From CAWBLP01 sp963789495 (lineage in GTDB: Bacteria; Pseudomonadota; Alphaproteobacteria; Acetobacterales; Acetobacteraceae): a DNA stretch of 64,000 nucleotides. A model generated the notes under the pieces. That model saw nothing but the letters and a program-made list of their open reading frames with translations. It did not search any database and was not told where the DNA came from. The position numbers and the translations under genes are program-made. The DNA is taken from positions 186,001 to 250,000 of the forward strand of contig CAWBLP010000005.1 of the NCBI GenBank assembly GCA_963789495.1, read 5' to 3'. How positions within the stretch are numbered: the first letter of the stretch is position 1; every line of letters starts with the position of its first letter. Shown piece after piece: positions 17,567 through 26,123 of the stretch.

Positions 17567-18079
17567 TTACACCGCGCGCTGTTGTGCGGCCGTGTTCTGC
17601 GCCTGCATCTCGGCATCCCAGGGACCGGGGAACCGCCCCAGCCCGACCACATCCGGCTGGAACACACGCTCCTGCCGCGTCCACTGATCGCGCGGCAGTT
17701 CGTACGACACTTCCAGCCCGTTGCCGTCCGGATCACGGAAGTAGATCCCCAGCGACAGCCCGTGATCGATGATGCGATCGATCCGGACGTTCTTTTCCTT
17801 CAAGCGAAAATACATCGCCTTCAGATCATCCAGGCTGTCCATCATCCAGGCCAGATGGTTCAATCCGACCTGGCCTTTCTGCTGCAGCGGCGCGTCATCG
17901 CCCAGCTGCATCAGTGCCACTTCGTGCGACTTCTCCGGATCGGCGGACAGGAATGCCGCCCAGCCGGGCCGGAAGTCATAGACGTGCAGGCCCAGCACAT
18001 CGACATACCATTGCTTGGCCTGTTCCGCATTGCGGACGTACAGGTTGACGTGGCCAAGATGTTTCGGCTTCGTGGTCAT
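17567..18079 (-). CDS. VOC superfamily protein, extradiol (catechol 2,3-) dioxygenase-like
   Basis: A 170-residue vicinal-oxygen-chelate protein. Metal-ligand segments are LGHVNLYVRN (His near residue 9), GLNHLAWMMD (His mid-chain) and FRDPDGNGLEVSYEL, whose Glu is the third ligand. This 2-His-1-Glu set is that of extradiol ring-cleaving dioxygenases and glyalases. The start at 18079 is chosen for the AAGGGGG site seven bases upstream; an in-frame ATG at 18115 is weaker. It lies 16 bases downstream of the HpaB-like gene on the same strand, so hydroxylation followed by ring cleavage of a phenolic compound is a plausible pathway. Confidence 0.88.
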   Translation of the reverse strand: MTTKPKHLGHVNLYVRNAEQAKQWYVDVLGLHVYDFRPGWAAFLSADPEKSHEVALMQLGDDAPLQQKGQVGLNHLAWMMDSLDDLKAMYFRLKEKNVRIDRIIDHGLSLGIYFRDPDGNGLEVSYELPRDQWTRQERVFQPDVVGLGRFPGPWDAEMQAQNTAAQQRAV

Positions 18080-18095
18080 CTGCAAACCCCCTTCG

Positions 18096-19556
18096 TTACG
18101 CGGCGTTGTCGTCACGATGCAGGAAATCCATGACGCGCTGCATCACCTCCTGCTTCGGATAGATCGCGTTCAGCACACGCGCCCGGGTCAGCGGATCGCT
18201 GGCGAAGAACCGCTCATACAGCACCTGACGCGTGCCGAACGAACTACAGGCAACATCCCATGCCAGATGAAACAAGCGCACCCGTTCGCGCGCGGACGTC
18301 GTGTCCGTCGCCAGGTATTGCTCGATATCCCCACCCAGCGGACCGTCCAGATCCTTCTCGCTCGGCGTGATCAGGAAACTGGAGGAGCCGAGCAGTTGCA
18401 GGATTTCCACCATGCGCGGATACGCGGTCATGAACAGATTGCGCGTGCATTCGATGGTCGGGATATGCGGGCACATCACGCCCCATTCATCGACCGTCGC
18501 GTCGGCTTCGGCCGCGCGCATGCAGGCCCGCATCAGCACGGTGTTCAACGTCAGTTCGGCGAGGCGCTCCTCGACATGCGGCAGATGCCCGTTGCCAAGC
18601 GTCTCGGTCATCAACAGCGCCAGACCCAGCACGAATTCGCATTTCGCCAGATTCTTGGCGGCACCCTGATGCGCGGTATGCGCCGAGAAATGCGTGCGGA
18701 ACGCGGTGTTGTTCAGCCGCTCCACCTCGCCCAGCAGGAACACACGCTCCCACGGCACCAGCACGTCATCGAAGAAGACGATGCAGTCCATCTCCTCGAA
18801 GCGGGAGCCAAGCGGATGGTCGAAATGAGAGCGGCCGACATCGAAACTGTCACGGCACAGGAAGCGCAGACCCGGCGTGCCGCAGGGAATCGAGAAGTTG
18901 AGCACGAACGGGCTGTGGGCGCCGGCGTGCTGCGCGGCCCGGGGCGAGTACACCGCAATCTCATCCGCCAACGGCCCCAGCGTCGCCAAAACCCGAGCGC
19001 CACGCACGATGATGCCGGCGTCGGTCTCACGGACCACGCGCAGCGCCGTTCCTTCCTGCAGGTTGAACAGCCCGGATACGGTACGGCTGCGCTGCAGGTT
19101 GATCAGGGAATGCGTCAGCGTCAGATCATGGTCGCGAATGTGCCGGTAGTAGCGTTGGATATTGTCGCCGAATTCCGGCCGGCCTTCGGCGAAGTAACCG
19201 GACGCCGCGGCCCAGGACGAGAACACCACATTCATGAAGTCGGGCGACCGACCCATCATTCCGCAGGTGGATCTGGCCCAGCGCAGCATCATCTCTCGCC
19301 GGTGTTGCAGATCCTGCTGCGTGTGCGGAATGATGAAGGACAGGCCGACCGGTTCACCGCCCTCCGGCGGTGTATAGGTCATGAGGTCACGCAGCGCCGG
19401 GTCGTGCTGCATGTCGTACAGCGCGGCGATCGATCGCGCACCGCCGGCCAGTCCCGGATGGGTGGTTACGTCACGGACGCGCTCGCCATTCAGCCAGACC
19501 TCGCGGTCTTGCGCCCGCAGTCCGTCGAGATAGTGTTGTCCCGACCGCGCCGGCAT
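18096..19556 (-). CDS. 4-hydroxyphenylacetate 3-monooxygenase (HpaB) family oxygenase
   Basis: A 486-residue protein of the HpaB/PvcC/4-HBCoA-dehydratase fold. Features seen: ARSTCGMMGRSPDFMN, SHFDHPLGSRFEEMDCIVFF and FFDDVLVPWERVFLLGE, the standard HpaB central signature. These are FADH2-using monooxygenases that ortho-hydroxylate phenols and need a separate flavin reductase (HpaC), which is not found in the window. Co-directional and closely spaced with the VOC dioxygenase-like gene. The substrate may be any phenolic acid or alkaloid-like compound. Confidence 0.92.
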   Translation of the reverse strand: MPARSGQHYLDGLRAQDREVWLNGERVRDVTTHPGLAGGARSIAALYDMQHDPALRDLMTYTPPEGGEPVGLSFIIPHTQQDLQHRREMMLRWARSTCGMMGRSPDFMNVVFSSWAAASGYFAEGRPEFGDNIQRYYRHIRDHDLTLTHSLINLQRSRTVSGLFNLQEGTALRVVRETDAGIIVRGARVLATLGPLADEIAVYSPRAAQHAGAHSPFVLNFSIPCGTPGLRFLCRDSFDVGRSHFDHPLGSRFEEMDCIVFFDDVLVPWERVFLLGEVERLNNTAFRTHFSAHTAHQGAAKNLAKCEFVLGLALLMTETLGNGHLPHVEERLAELTLNTVLMRACMRAAEADATVDEWGVMCPHIPTIECTRNLFMTAYPRMVEILQLLGSSSFLITPSEKDLDGPLGGDIEQYLATDTTSARERVRLFHLAWDVACSSFGTRQVLYERFFASDPLTRARVLNAIYPKQEVMQRVMDFLHRDDNAA

Positions 19557-19643
19557 GGCCCGCCCTCCCGTAGTTTGCGGAAAGCCTAGGCATACGCTCG
19601 CGACCTGTCCAACGGAGGAGGCATCGGCGCGTTGCCCCGGACC

Positions 19644-19797
19644 GCGTCAGGGGGCGCACCGTCTCGGGCCAACCCACCGTCACGACAGGCCTCTCCCCAC
19701 CCCAAGGGGATTCGGTTCCAACGACCGGGCCCTCGGTGGGGTTCGACGGGCAGCGCCCCTTGATCGGGGTTCCGGGGGAACCCCCCCGACGCGGTCA
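19644..19797 (-). repeat. Hairpin-rich intergenic repeat, copy A
   Basis: On the minus strand this stretch matches, in the same order, blocks of the element at 56419-56570: GAACCCC, ATCAAGGGG, CCCGG, TTGGAACCGA, TTGGGG, GGGGAG, GTCGTGA, TTGGCCCGAGACGGTG and CGCCCCCT. It contains inverted repeats such as GGTTCC...GGAACC. The two copies are about 37 kb apart and inverted relative to each other. It ends two bases inside the 3' end of the small hypothetical gene at 19795-20079. No open frame explains the conservation. Confidence 0.75.
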
Positions 19798-20079
19798 GAT
19801 GAAACGGCCGTGCAGGAACCCCAGCGCCGGCAGCGGCCGCCATGCGCGTGGCAGATCGGCGCGGCGGATCGGCGCGACGCTATAGCTGGGCGGCGGCTGG
19901 CGGGAGGTGCGCAGGAAGCTGGCGTAGGCCTTCACCTGTTGCTCGCGCCAGGCCTTGTCGGCCAGGGCCGCGAGTCGGTTGGTGAACACTTCGGCCACGC
20001 GGGTGGTACGGCCAAGCGACGCGACGACCGCCCAGAGCGTGTCATCGCGGTGGCTGCTCAGGCTCACGATCTGGCTCAT
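19795..20079 (-). CDS. Small hypothetical protein
   Basis: A 94-residue protein from the ATG at 20079 (MSQIVSLSSHRDDTLWAVVA at its start). It is basic and amphipathic, with a helical stretch around VAEVFTNRLAALADKAWREQ. No signal peptide or membrane segment is seen and no family is recognised. The last residues (ALGFLHGRFI) run to the border of the intergenic repeat, so its 3' end may have been shaped by the repeat insertion. Ribosome binding site weak (AGG only). The gene could be real but is supported mainly by its protein-like composition. Confidence 0.5.
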   Translation of the reverse strand: MSQIVSLSSHRDDTLWAVVASLGRTTRVAEVFTNRLAALADKAWREQQVKAYASFLRTSRQPPPSYSVAPIRRADLPRAWRPLPALGFLHGRFI

Positions 20080-20152
20080 ACCTGGAAAGTTGGCGCGTCG
20101 GCACGCACAGGGCAAGAGCCAAGTCGATCCGGCGTTGCGACCGGGCCCGGGT

Positions 20153-21733
20153 TCAATCCGCCTCTTGCGGCTGATGCATCTCCGCCACCGGATGCGGATG
20201 GAACTCGGCATAGCGGGCCAGCACGAACAGGATGCCGGCGACCCCCAGATAGGCCACCGCGACTTCCGGGGAGCTGCCGATGCCGATCGCCTCGCCGTGG
20301 ATGAAGCCGAAGAAGGTCAGGATACTCCCGGCCAGTGCGAAGGCCGCCGCCTTCTCGAACTCCCGGTCGATGATGAACACCGTGATCGCGCCCAGAACGA
20401 TGCCGGCGAGTGTCGCGCCGCCGCCCAGTGTCTGCAGCCCGTGATACAGCACGCCCACCTGCGCGAGCTTTGCGTCACCGATCGAAGCCGCGCTGGTGCC
20501 GGCAGCGCCGAGTGCGTTGTCGATCTGCGTCTTGCCCCAGGCCGCGAGTTGCGGCAGCAGCGCCAGCACGATGGCGGGCGCGTGGCGATGCGGGGATTCC
20601 TGGAACGCCTGCGAACCGATCAACATGCCGATGTAGAGCAGGATCGGCAGGATCGCCACCACCGGAATGACCGCCATCATCACGGCGATCACGCCGAACC
20701 AGGTCAGCACCAGCACGACGATGCCGGTCACCGCGGAATAGCCGATGCGTCCGCCCATCGCCTTCCAGCCGGGATGGCCGATATAGACGGCGTTGATGAA
20801 CGGATTGCCGAGCAGGCAGCCGATCAGGCTGATGACGCCATCGGCGGTGAGCACGCGCGTGGTGGGGAAGGAGTCACCCGCGGCCGCGGCGCTCTCCACA
20901 TTGTCCAGCGCCTCGATCAGATCGTAGATGCCGAACGGGATGGCGGTGACCAGGATGATGCCGATGTACTGGAAGCCGTGGAACACATGGCCGACCGCGG
21001 GGATCGGGAAGGAGAAGCCGAAATTGGCAACCGAGCCGGCGAGTTTGGTCAGCGTCAGCGCGCCGTAGTCCAGGCCGAACAGGTTCGACACCCAGGCGAT
21101 CAGCGTGCCTGCGGCGATCGCCACCAGCCCGCCCGGCACGCCACCGAAATAGCGCACGCCGCCGAACCAGTTGGCCAGGATCACCGCGAAGCACACCACG
21201 CCGATCACCGGCGTGGAGAACACCTGCGCTGCCGGGCTCATGGAAATGAAAGTGATGGAGATGCCGGCGAGCGAGCCAAGCAGGGCGGCGCGTGGTGTGA
21301 TCTTGCGAATATACGGACCGACGAACCCACCCAGCATCAGCACGAAGCTCTGCACGAACACCCAGGTCAGGCCAGCTTCCCAGGCCTGGATCGGATCCTT
21401 GGTGGCGATCAGGATCGGCAGCATCACCACGAAGGTGACGACGAACATGTGCGGCACGCTGATGCCGGACGGCAATGCGCAGACATCGCGACGGCCGGTC
21501 CGCTTCGCCAGCCGCCAGGCGAGGAATGCGTAATAGCCGGTGCTGAGACACAGCATCAGGCCGAGCGCCGGCAGGATGCGGCCGAACACCAGGGCGTCGG
21601 GCATTTTCAGCACGAAGCGCAGCAGCCCGGTCAGCACCAGCACGTTGACCAGGATGTTGGTGCCGAATCCGAACAATGCGTTCCAGTCGCCCGGCACCCA
21701 GAATTTCGGCTTGCCCAGCATGGTCGTGCTCAT
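20153..21733 (-). CDS. NCS2 family purine/pyrimidine-type permease
   Basis: A 526-residue polytopic membrane protein with about 13 hydrophobic segments. NCS2-like features include the CALPSGISVPHMFVV segment, FGIYDLIEALDNVESA (the family's conserved acidic residues on the eighth helix) and LIGCLLGNPFINAVYIGHPG. NCS2 carriers import xanthine, uracil, urate or related N-heterocycles with protons. It starts 24 bases after the isochorismatase-type hydrolase stop and is on the same strand, so the two are probably one transcript. In that context a nitrogen-rich heterocycle or ureide substrate is likely; the exact one cannot be read. Confidence 0.87.
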   Translation of the reverse strand: MSTTMLGKPKFWVPGDWNALFGFGTNILVNVLVLTGLLRFVLKMPDALVFGRILPALGLMLCLSTGYYAFLAWRLAKRTGRRDVCALPSGISVPHMFVVTFVVMLPILIATKDPIQAWEAGLTWVFVQSFVLMLGGFVGPYIRKITPRAALLGSLAGISITFISMSPAAQVFSTPVIGVVCFAVILANWFGGVRYFGGVPGGLVAIAAGTLIAWVSNLFGLDYGALTLTKLAGSVANFGFSFPIPAVGHVFHGFQYIGIILVTAIPFGIYDLIEALDNVESAAAAGDSFPTTRVLTADGVISLIGCLLGNPFINAVYIGHPGWKAMGGRIGYSAVTGIVVLVLTWFGVIAVMMAVIPVVAILPILLYIGMLIGSQAFQESPHRHAPAIVLALLPQLAAWGKTQIDNALGAAGTSAASIGDAKLAQVGVLYHGLQTLGGGATLAGIVLGAITVFIIDREFEKAAAFALAGSILTFFGFIHGEAIGIGSSPEVAVAYLGVAGILFVLARYAEFHPHPVAEMHQPQEAD

Positions 21734-21757
21734 ATCCGCCGCTCCCTTCCGGGTTGA

Positions 21758-22426
21758 TTACACGCCGTTCAGCGCCGCAATGACGTCGCCGCTGTTACCG
21801 ACCCAGCCGAAAATCCCGCCCTGCGCCTTGATCATGGCCAGGCCCATCCGCTGGAATTCCGGGAAGTAGGAGCCGACGCAGTCCTCGGGAACGAAGCAGT
21901 CATAGCCTCGATCATTGGCTTCCCGGACGGTGGTGTTGACGCAGACCTCGGTGGTCACGCCGGTGACGATCAACTGCGCGATGCCGCGATTCTGCAGGAT
22001 CGCGTGCAGGTCGGTGGCGAAGAACGCGCCCTTGCCGGGCTTGTCGATCACCGGCTCGCCCGGTTCGGGATACAGTTCCGGAATGATGTCGTGGCCTGGC
22101 TCGCCGCGCACCAGGATGCGGCCCATCGGACCGGCGTCGCCGATGCAGGTGGCGCTGCGTCCGCGGATCTTCTTGGCGGGCGGTAGATCGGCCAGGTCGG
22201 ATCGATGCCCCTCGCGCGTGTGCAAGACGAGCAGGCCGGCGGCGCGCCATGCCGCCAGCAGCGCCTGGTTCGGTGCGATGGTGCGGCGTAGCTGCGACAC
22301 GTCGTTGCCGAGCATGGCACCGAAGCCGCCCGGCTCCAGGAAGTCGCGCTGCATATCGATGATCAGCAGTGCCGTTTGCCGAGGATTAAATGCGAACTCG
22401 TACGGTTCGGCGGCGATCTGGATCAT
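21758..22426 (-). CDS. Isochorismatase-family cysteine hydrolase (biuret/triuret/ureidoacrylate amidohydrolase-like)
   Basis: A 222-residue cysteine hydrolase. The catalytic triad Asp24 (LIIDMQRDF), Lys132 (DKPGKGAFF) and Cys162 (GVTTEVCVNTTVREA) is intact, with the usual cis-peptide VTGVTTEVC. The family members closest in motif wording are biuret hydrolase, triuret hydrolase and RutB-type ureidoacrylate amidohydrolase. With an allophanate hydrolase operon 3.7 kb away, hydrolysis of biuret to allophanate, or of triuret to carboxybiuret, is a reasonable inference. Substrate assignment inside this family is not possible from motifs alone. Confidence 0.85.
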   Translation of the reverse strand: MIQIAAEPYEFAFNPRQTALLIIDMQRDFLEPGGFGAMLGNDVSQLRRTIAPNQALLAAWRAAGLLVLHTREGHRSDLADLPPAKKIRGRSATCIGDAGPMGRILVRGEPGHDIIPELYPEPGEPVIDKPGKGAFFATDLHAILQNRGIAQLIVTGVTTEVCVNTTVREANDRGYDCFVPEDCVGSYFPEFQRMGLAMIKAQGGIFGWVGNSGDVIAALNGV

Positions 22427-22651
22427 CGCACCGCGCTCCTACCTGGGACGGATTCGCGGCTCGGGCCAGTGGAAGGTTCCGGCATGGCGCCTGCAACTCT
22501 TCTGATCTGCATTCATGCGACAAGGCAATGAGCGCAAGGCAACCAGCGTGCCACACACCCAATCGGGCCGTTCGCCCGGCAGGTGATGGGAACTCGCCTG
22601 TGGCGTGTGTCTCTTTCCGGGCTTATCGCCTGAATGGCGAGCGCGGCCTGC

Positions 22652-23491
22652 CTATTCGGTAGGCGCCAGATCAGCGGCCCGCCGCCGGGCGCGTCGCCGC
22701 GCCAGCAGCGCCATCACCGCCAGGGCGCCGCCAATGACCAGGAAGGAAAGCCCGGTGGTCGCCGAACCCAGCGCATACAGCACCGGCGTCGTGACATTCG
22801 TGGTCATGCCGAAGATTTCCAGCGGCAGCGTGTTGTCACTGCCCGCGGCCAGCAGCGTACGGGCAAACTCATCATAGGACAGCGTGAAACCAAACAGCGC
22901 CACGCCCACCACGCTCGGCGCAATGATCGGCAGCACCACATGGCGAAACGACTGCCACGGTGTCGCCCCCAGATCGCGCGCCGCTTCCTCCCACGCGCGA
23001 TTGAAGCGGTTGAACACGGCGAACATGATCAGCAGCCCGAACGGCAAGGTCCAGGTCAATTGCGCCCCGAACGCGGAGCTGTACCAGGCCGGATCCAGAT
23101 CGGTGAGGTTGAACAGCAATCCGACCCCCAGGCTGACCAGGATCGACGGGATGATCAGGCTGGCGATGGTCAGCGTGAACAACGCACCCGCGCCACGGAA
23201 GCGACGGCGAAATGCCAGGCCCGCTGCCACCGAGACCACCACCGTCGTTGCCATCACCATCGTGGCCAGCAGTAAGGATCGTGTCAGCGAGCCGCCGAAA
23301 TCGCCGACCGCCTGCTGCTCGAACAGCCGGGCGAACCAGTGCAGCGACACGCCGCGCATCGGAAAGGTGAGTCCCCCATCCGGTCCCTGGAACGACAGCA
23401 CGACGATGGTGAAGGTCGGCCCGTACAGGAACAGCACGAACAGACCGAAGAACACCAGCAACGCGATCCGGCCGAACCGTCCCTGGATCAT
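22652..23491 (-). CDS. ABC transporter permease, polyamine (PotC)-type
   Basis: A 279-residue inner-membrane protein with six predicted helices. The EAA cytoplasmic loop that docks the ATPase is EEAARDLGATPWQSFRHVVLP, in the PotC-type form. The N-terminus (FFGLFVLFLYGPTFTIVVLS) resembles PotC. It is the third gene of a leftward operon (binding protein, PotB-like, PotC-like) and starts 22 bases after the preceding gene. It would carry the ligand delivered by the 24392 protein across the membrane. No ATPase gene follows. Confidence 0.9.
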   Translation of the reverse strand: MIQGRFGRIALLVFFGLFVLFLYGPTFTIVVLSFQGPDGGLTFPMRGVSLHWFARLFEQQAVGDFGGSLTRSLLLATMVMATTVVVSVAAGLAFRRRFRGAGALFTLTIASLIIPSILVSLGVGLLFNLTDLDPAWYSSAFGAQLTWTLPFGLLIMFAVFNRFNRAWEEAARDLGATPWQSFRHVVLPIIAPSVVGVALFGFTLSYDEFARTLLAAGSDNTLPLEIFGMTTNVTTPVLYALGSATTGLSFLVIGGALAVMALLARRRARRRAADLAPTE

Positions 23492-23513
23492 CGCGCGCCA
23501 CCCGCGTCCGGCA

Positions 23514-24395
23514 TCACAGCTCCTTGCGGATATCGACGATCCGCAGAATGCCGGCGATCATCAGCAACACCACGGCCAGCAGCACCACGGCATTGGCGCA
23601 GGCGGCGGGATATTGCAGCAGCGAAATCTGGTTGGAGATCATCAGCCCGACCGAGGCGCTCTGCCCCCCGCTCATCAGCCGCACGGTGATGAAGTCACCC
23701 ATCACCAGGGTCACGACAAAGATCGAGCCGATGGCGATGCCCGGCTTGCACAGCGGCACGATCACATGCGCAATCACCTGCCAGGATCGCGCGCCGCCAT
23801 CCACCGCGGCCTCAATCAGGCGGCGGTCGATCCGCATCATGGTGTTGAAGATCGGTATCACCATGAATAGCGCGTAGAGGTGCACGAAGGCCAGCACCAC
23901 GGCGAAGTCGGAGAACAGCAGGAACTCCAGCGGCCGCTCGATGAGGCCCACCCGCAGCAGCGCGCTGTTCAGCAGCCCCTCACGACCGAGGAACGGCACC
24001 CAGGAGATCATGCGGATGATGTTGGAGGTCAGGAACGGGATGGTGCAGACCAGGAACAGCACCAGTTGCGTCACCAGGCTGCGCACCTGGAAGGCCAGGA
24101 AGAACGCGACCCAGAAGCCGATCACCAGGGTCAGCGCCCAGACGATGGCCGTGAAGCGCAGCGTGTTGAGATAGGTGCGCCAGGTCACCGCAGAGAAGAA
24201 CACATCGCGGTAATTCCCCTGCACGAAGCTGGGGATGATCCGGACGCTGTCGTAATCGAAGAAGCTGACGACGACCAGCACGAGCATCGGCAGCAGCAGG
24301 AACACGCCCAGGATCAGCGCGAGCGGCCCTGCCTGCAGATAGGGTGTCAGAGCTGGGATCAGCCGAGGCGAAACCCGACGCGCGCCGTCACTCAC
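23514..24395 (-). CDS. ABC transporter permease, polyamine (PotB)-type
   Basis: A 293-residue inner-membrane protein with about six helices. It has a PotB-like N-terminal YLQAGPLALILGVFLLLPML segment and an EAA loop IEAAVDGGARSWQVIAHVIVP for coupling to the ATPase. Its start overlaps the stop of the binding-protein gene by four bases, so the two are translationally coupled. It forms a heterodimeric channel with the PotC-like protein at 22652. Confidence 0.9.
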   Translation of the reverse strand: MSDGARRVSPRLIPALTPYLQAGPLALILGVFLLLPMLVLVVVSFFDYDSVRIIPSFVQGNYRDVFFSAVTWRTYLNTLRFTAIVWALTLVIGFWVAFFLAFQVRSLVTQLVLFLVCTIPFLTSNIIRMISWVPFLGREGLLNSALLRVGLIERPLEFLLFSDFAVVLAFVHLYALFMVIPIFNTMMRIDRRLIEAAVDGGARSWQVIAHVIVPLCKPGIAIGSIFVVTLVMGDFITVRLMSGGQSASVGLMISNQISLLQYPAACANAVVLLAVVLLMIAGILRIVDIRKEL

Positions 24396-25684
24396 GCAGC
24401 GATGAACTCATTCCATTTCTGGATCATGTAGCGGTCCTCGGTCATCACCGAGTTCCAGCACGCGACATGGCCCATGCGATCATAGAACGAGCCGCCGTCC
24501 CGCACCGCGCCGGCCTTCTCCATCACCTTGCCTTCCGGGCTGAGGATGTCGTGCTGCGCGGCCTTGCCATCCATCCAGTAGCCCCATTCGTCGGCGGACA
24601 TGTATTTCTTCGCCGTCTCCAGCACCGCGCTGTAATAGCCCTGGCGATTCAGATAGGCGCCGACCCAGCCCGACAGATACCAGTTGATGTATTCATACGC
24701 GGCATCCAGCTCCAGCCCGCTCAGATGCTTGGCCAGGCCCAGCCCGCCGGCCCAGGCGCGATAGCCTTCCGCCAGAGGCTGGTAGGTGCAGGCGATGCCC
24801 TTGGACCGGACGGCGGCGACCGCGGGCGACCACATGGACTGGATCACCACCTCGCCCGAAGCCATCAGGTTGACGCTCTCATCGAAGGTTTTCCAGAAAG
24901 CGCGGAACTGGCCGGACTTCTTGGTGTCGATCAGGAAGGCGATGGTCTTGTCGATCTCGGCGCGCGTCATGTTGCCTTTATCGACGTATTTCATCGTGCC
25001 GAGCGATTCCATCACCATCGCGGCGTCCATGATGCCGATGCCGGGGATGTTGAGGATGGCCGACTTGCCCTTGAAGGCCGGGTCGACCAGGTCCTTCCAG
25101 TGGCTGATCGGCCGGCCCACCAGGTCGGGGCGAATGCCCAGCGTGTCCGCGTTGTAGATGGTGGGGATCAGTGTCGCCCATTGTGTCGGATGCGACGCGA
25201 ACTTGGTCGAGCCCTTGCCCGCCACGAAGGCCACCGTGCTCGGCGCGGTGCCCTGCGCTACCTGTGACGTCGGCGTCAGCTTGCCGGTGGTGAAGATCGG
25301 CACGATCTTGTCGAACAGCTTGATCCGCTTGGTGTCCATCGGCTGCAGCACGCCGGTGGGGAACACCTTCTTGATCAGGAAGTATTCGATATCGGCGACA
25401 TCGTAGGATCGCGGCTGCGTCACCGCCTTCTGGGTGACGGCATCGGTGTCCAGCGCCGTCATCTGCAAGGTGAAGCCAAGATCCTGCTTCACCTTTTCCG
25501 CGATCGCGTTGAGGTTCGAGACCCCGGTGCCGAACTGCCGGATGGTGACGTTCTTGATGTTCTGCGCCCAGATCAGCGGAAACCCGGTGATCGCGCCCGA
25601 CCCTGCGGTGGCCCCCAGCGTGGCCAGGCCGGCGGTCCGAAGCAGAGAGCGGCGGCCCAGCCGCCCGCGGGACTTTGTGGTCAT
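24392..25684 (-). CDS. ABC transporter substrate-binding protein, polyamine (PotD/PotF)-type, Tat signal
   Basis: A 430-residue periplasmic binding protein. A twin-arginine signal (GRRSLLRTAGLATLGATAG, RR at 11-12) is followed by a mature domain of the SBP_bac_8 type with KNVTIRQFGTGVS, YDVADIEYFLIKK, IQSMWSPAVAAV and YEYINWYLSGW. The start at 25684 has GAGAGG eleven bases upstream; the in-frame ATG at 25696 overlaps that site. Ligands in the family are polyamines, iron or small organic cations; given the divergent atz operon, a ureide-type nitrogen compound is a plausible ligand, by inference only. Confidence 0.9.
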   Translation of the reverse strand: MTTKSRGRLGRRSLLRTAGLATLGATAGSGAITGFPLIWAQNIKNVTIRQFGTGVSNLNAIAEKVKQDLGFTLQMTALDTDAVTQKAVTQPRSYDVADIEYFLIKKVFPTGVLQPMDTKRIKLFDKIVPIFTTGKLTPTSQVAQGTAPSTVAFVAGKGSTKFASHPTQWATLIPTIYNADTLGIRPDLVGRPISHWKDLVDPAFKGKSAILNIPGIGIMDAAMVMESLGTMKYVDKGNMTRAEIDKTIAFLIDTKKSGQFRAFWKTFDESVNLMASGEVVIQSMWSPAVAAVRSKGIACTYQPLAEGYRAWAGGLGLAKHLSGLELDAAYEYINWYLSGWVGAYLNRQGYYSAVLETAKKYMSADEWGYWMDGKAAQHDILSPEGKVMEKAGAVRDGGSFYDRMGHVACWNSVMTEDRYMIQKWNEFIAA

Positions 25685-26123
25685 GACGTGTCGCATCCTC
25701 TCGCGTTTCTTCCGTCCGCTTCCCGTGTGCACACAGCATGCCACAGGTCGCGGCGCCGGGCGAAGCAGGCGCCGTTCGGTTCGTTCGGCGGAACGGGCAA
25801 ATGCCTCGCCGCGCGGCATGGAATGGCCAGGATTCGGTCACCGTCCCGGGATCGGCGGCAGGCAGCGCCCGGCCGCGCGGCGGCATGCACCTTGCTACAC
25901 AGCCACAGGCCATAGTCCGAGCAACAGGGAACCCGCATGGAGCGCCGCAGGACCTGTCCGGCCGGGCAGGCGGCATGAGGCCGATGGGCAGGTTGGACGT
26001 TCGCACACGGAAGACGCTAAGGGAGCCGGTCACTGAACCCAGCCATGACCGCCTCATGTCCAGCACTCTGATGACCCGCGACGCCGTCCGGCCGCGCCGA
26101 TACGCGGCTGCACCGAGCCCGCC
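25685..26123. promoter_or_regulatory. Divergent intergenic region between ABC importer and atz operons
   Basis: A 439-base gap with no protein-like frame, between two operons transcribed away from each other. It must hold both promoters and any shared operator. No consensus sigma-70 promoter, clear inverted-repeat operator or riboswitch could be picked out by eye, and no regulator gene is adjacent. The joint location suggests the importer and the catabolic genes are co-regulated. Confidence 0.5.

Noticed and set aside
22563..22579. Hairpin CGGGC-CGTTC-GCCCG as terminator of the ABC operon
   Set aside because: Five-base stem with no T-run; common by chance at this GC content.
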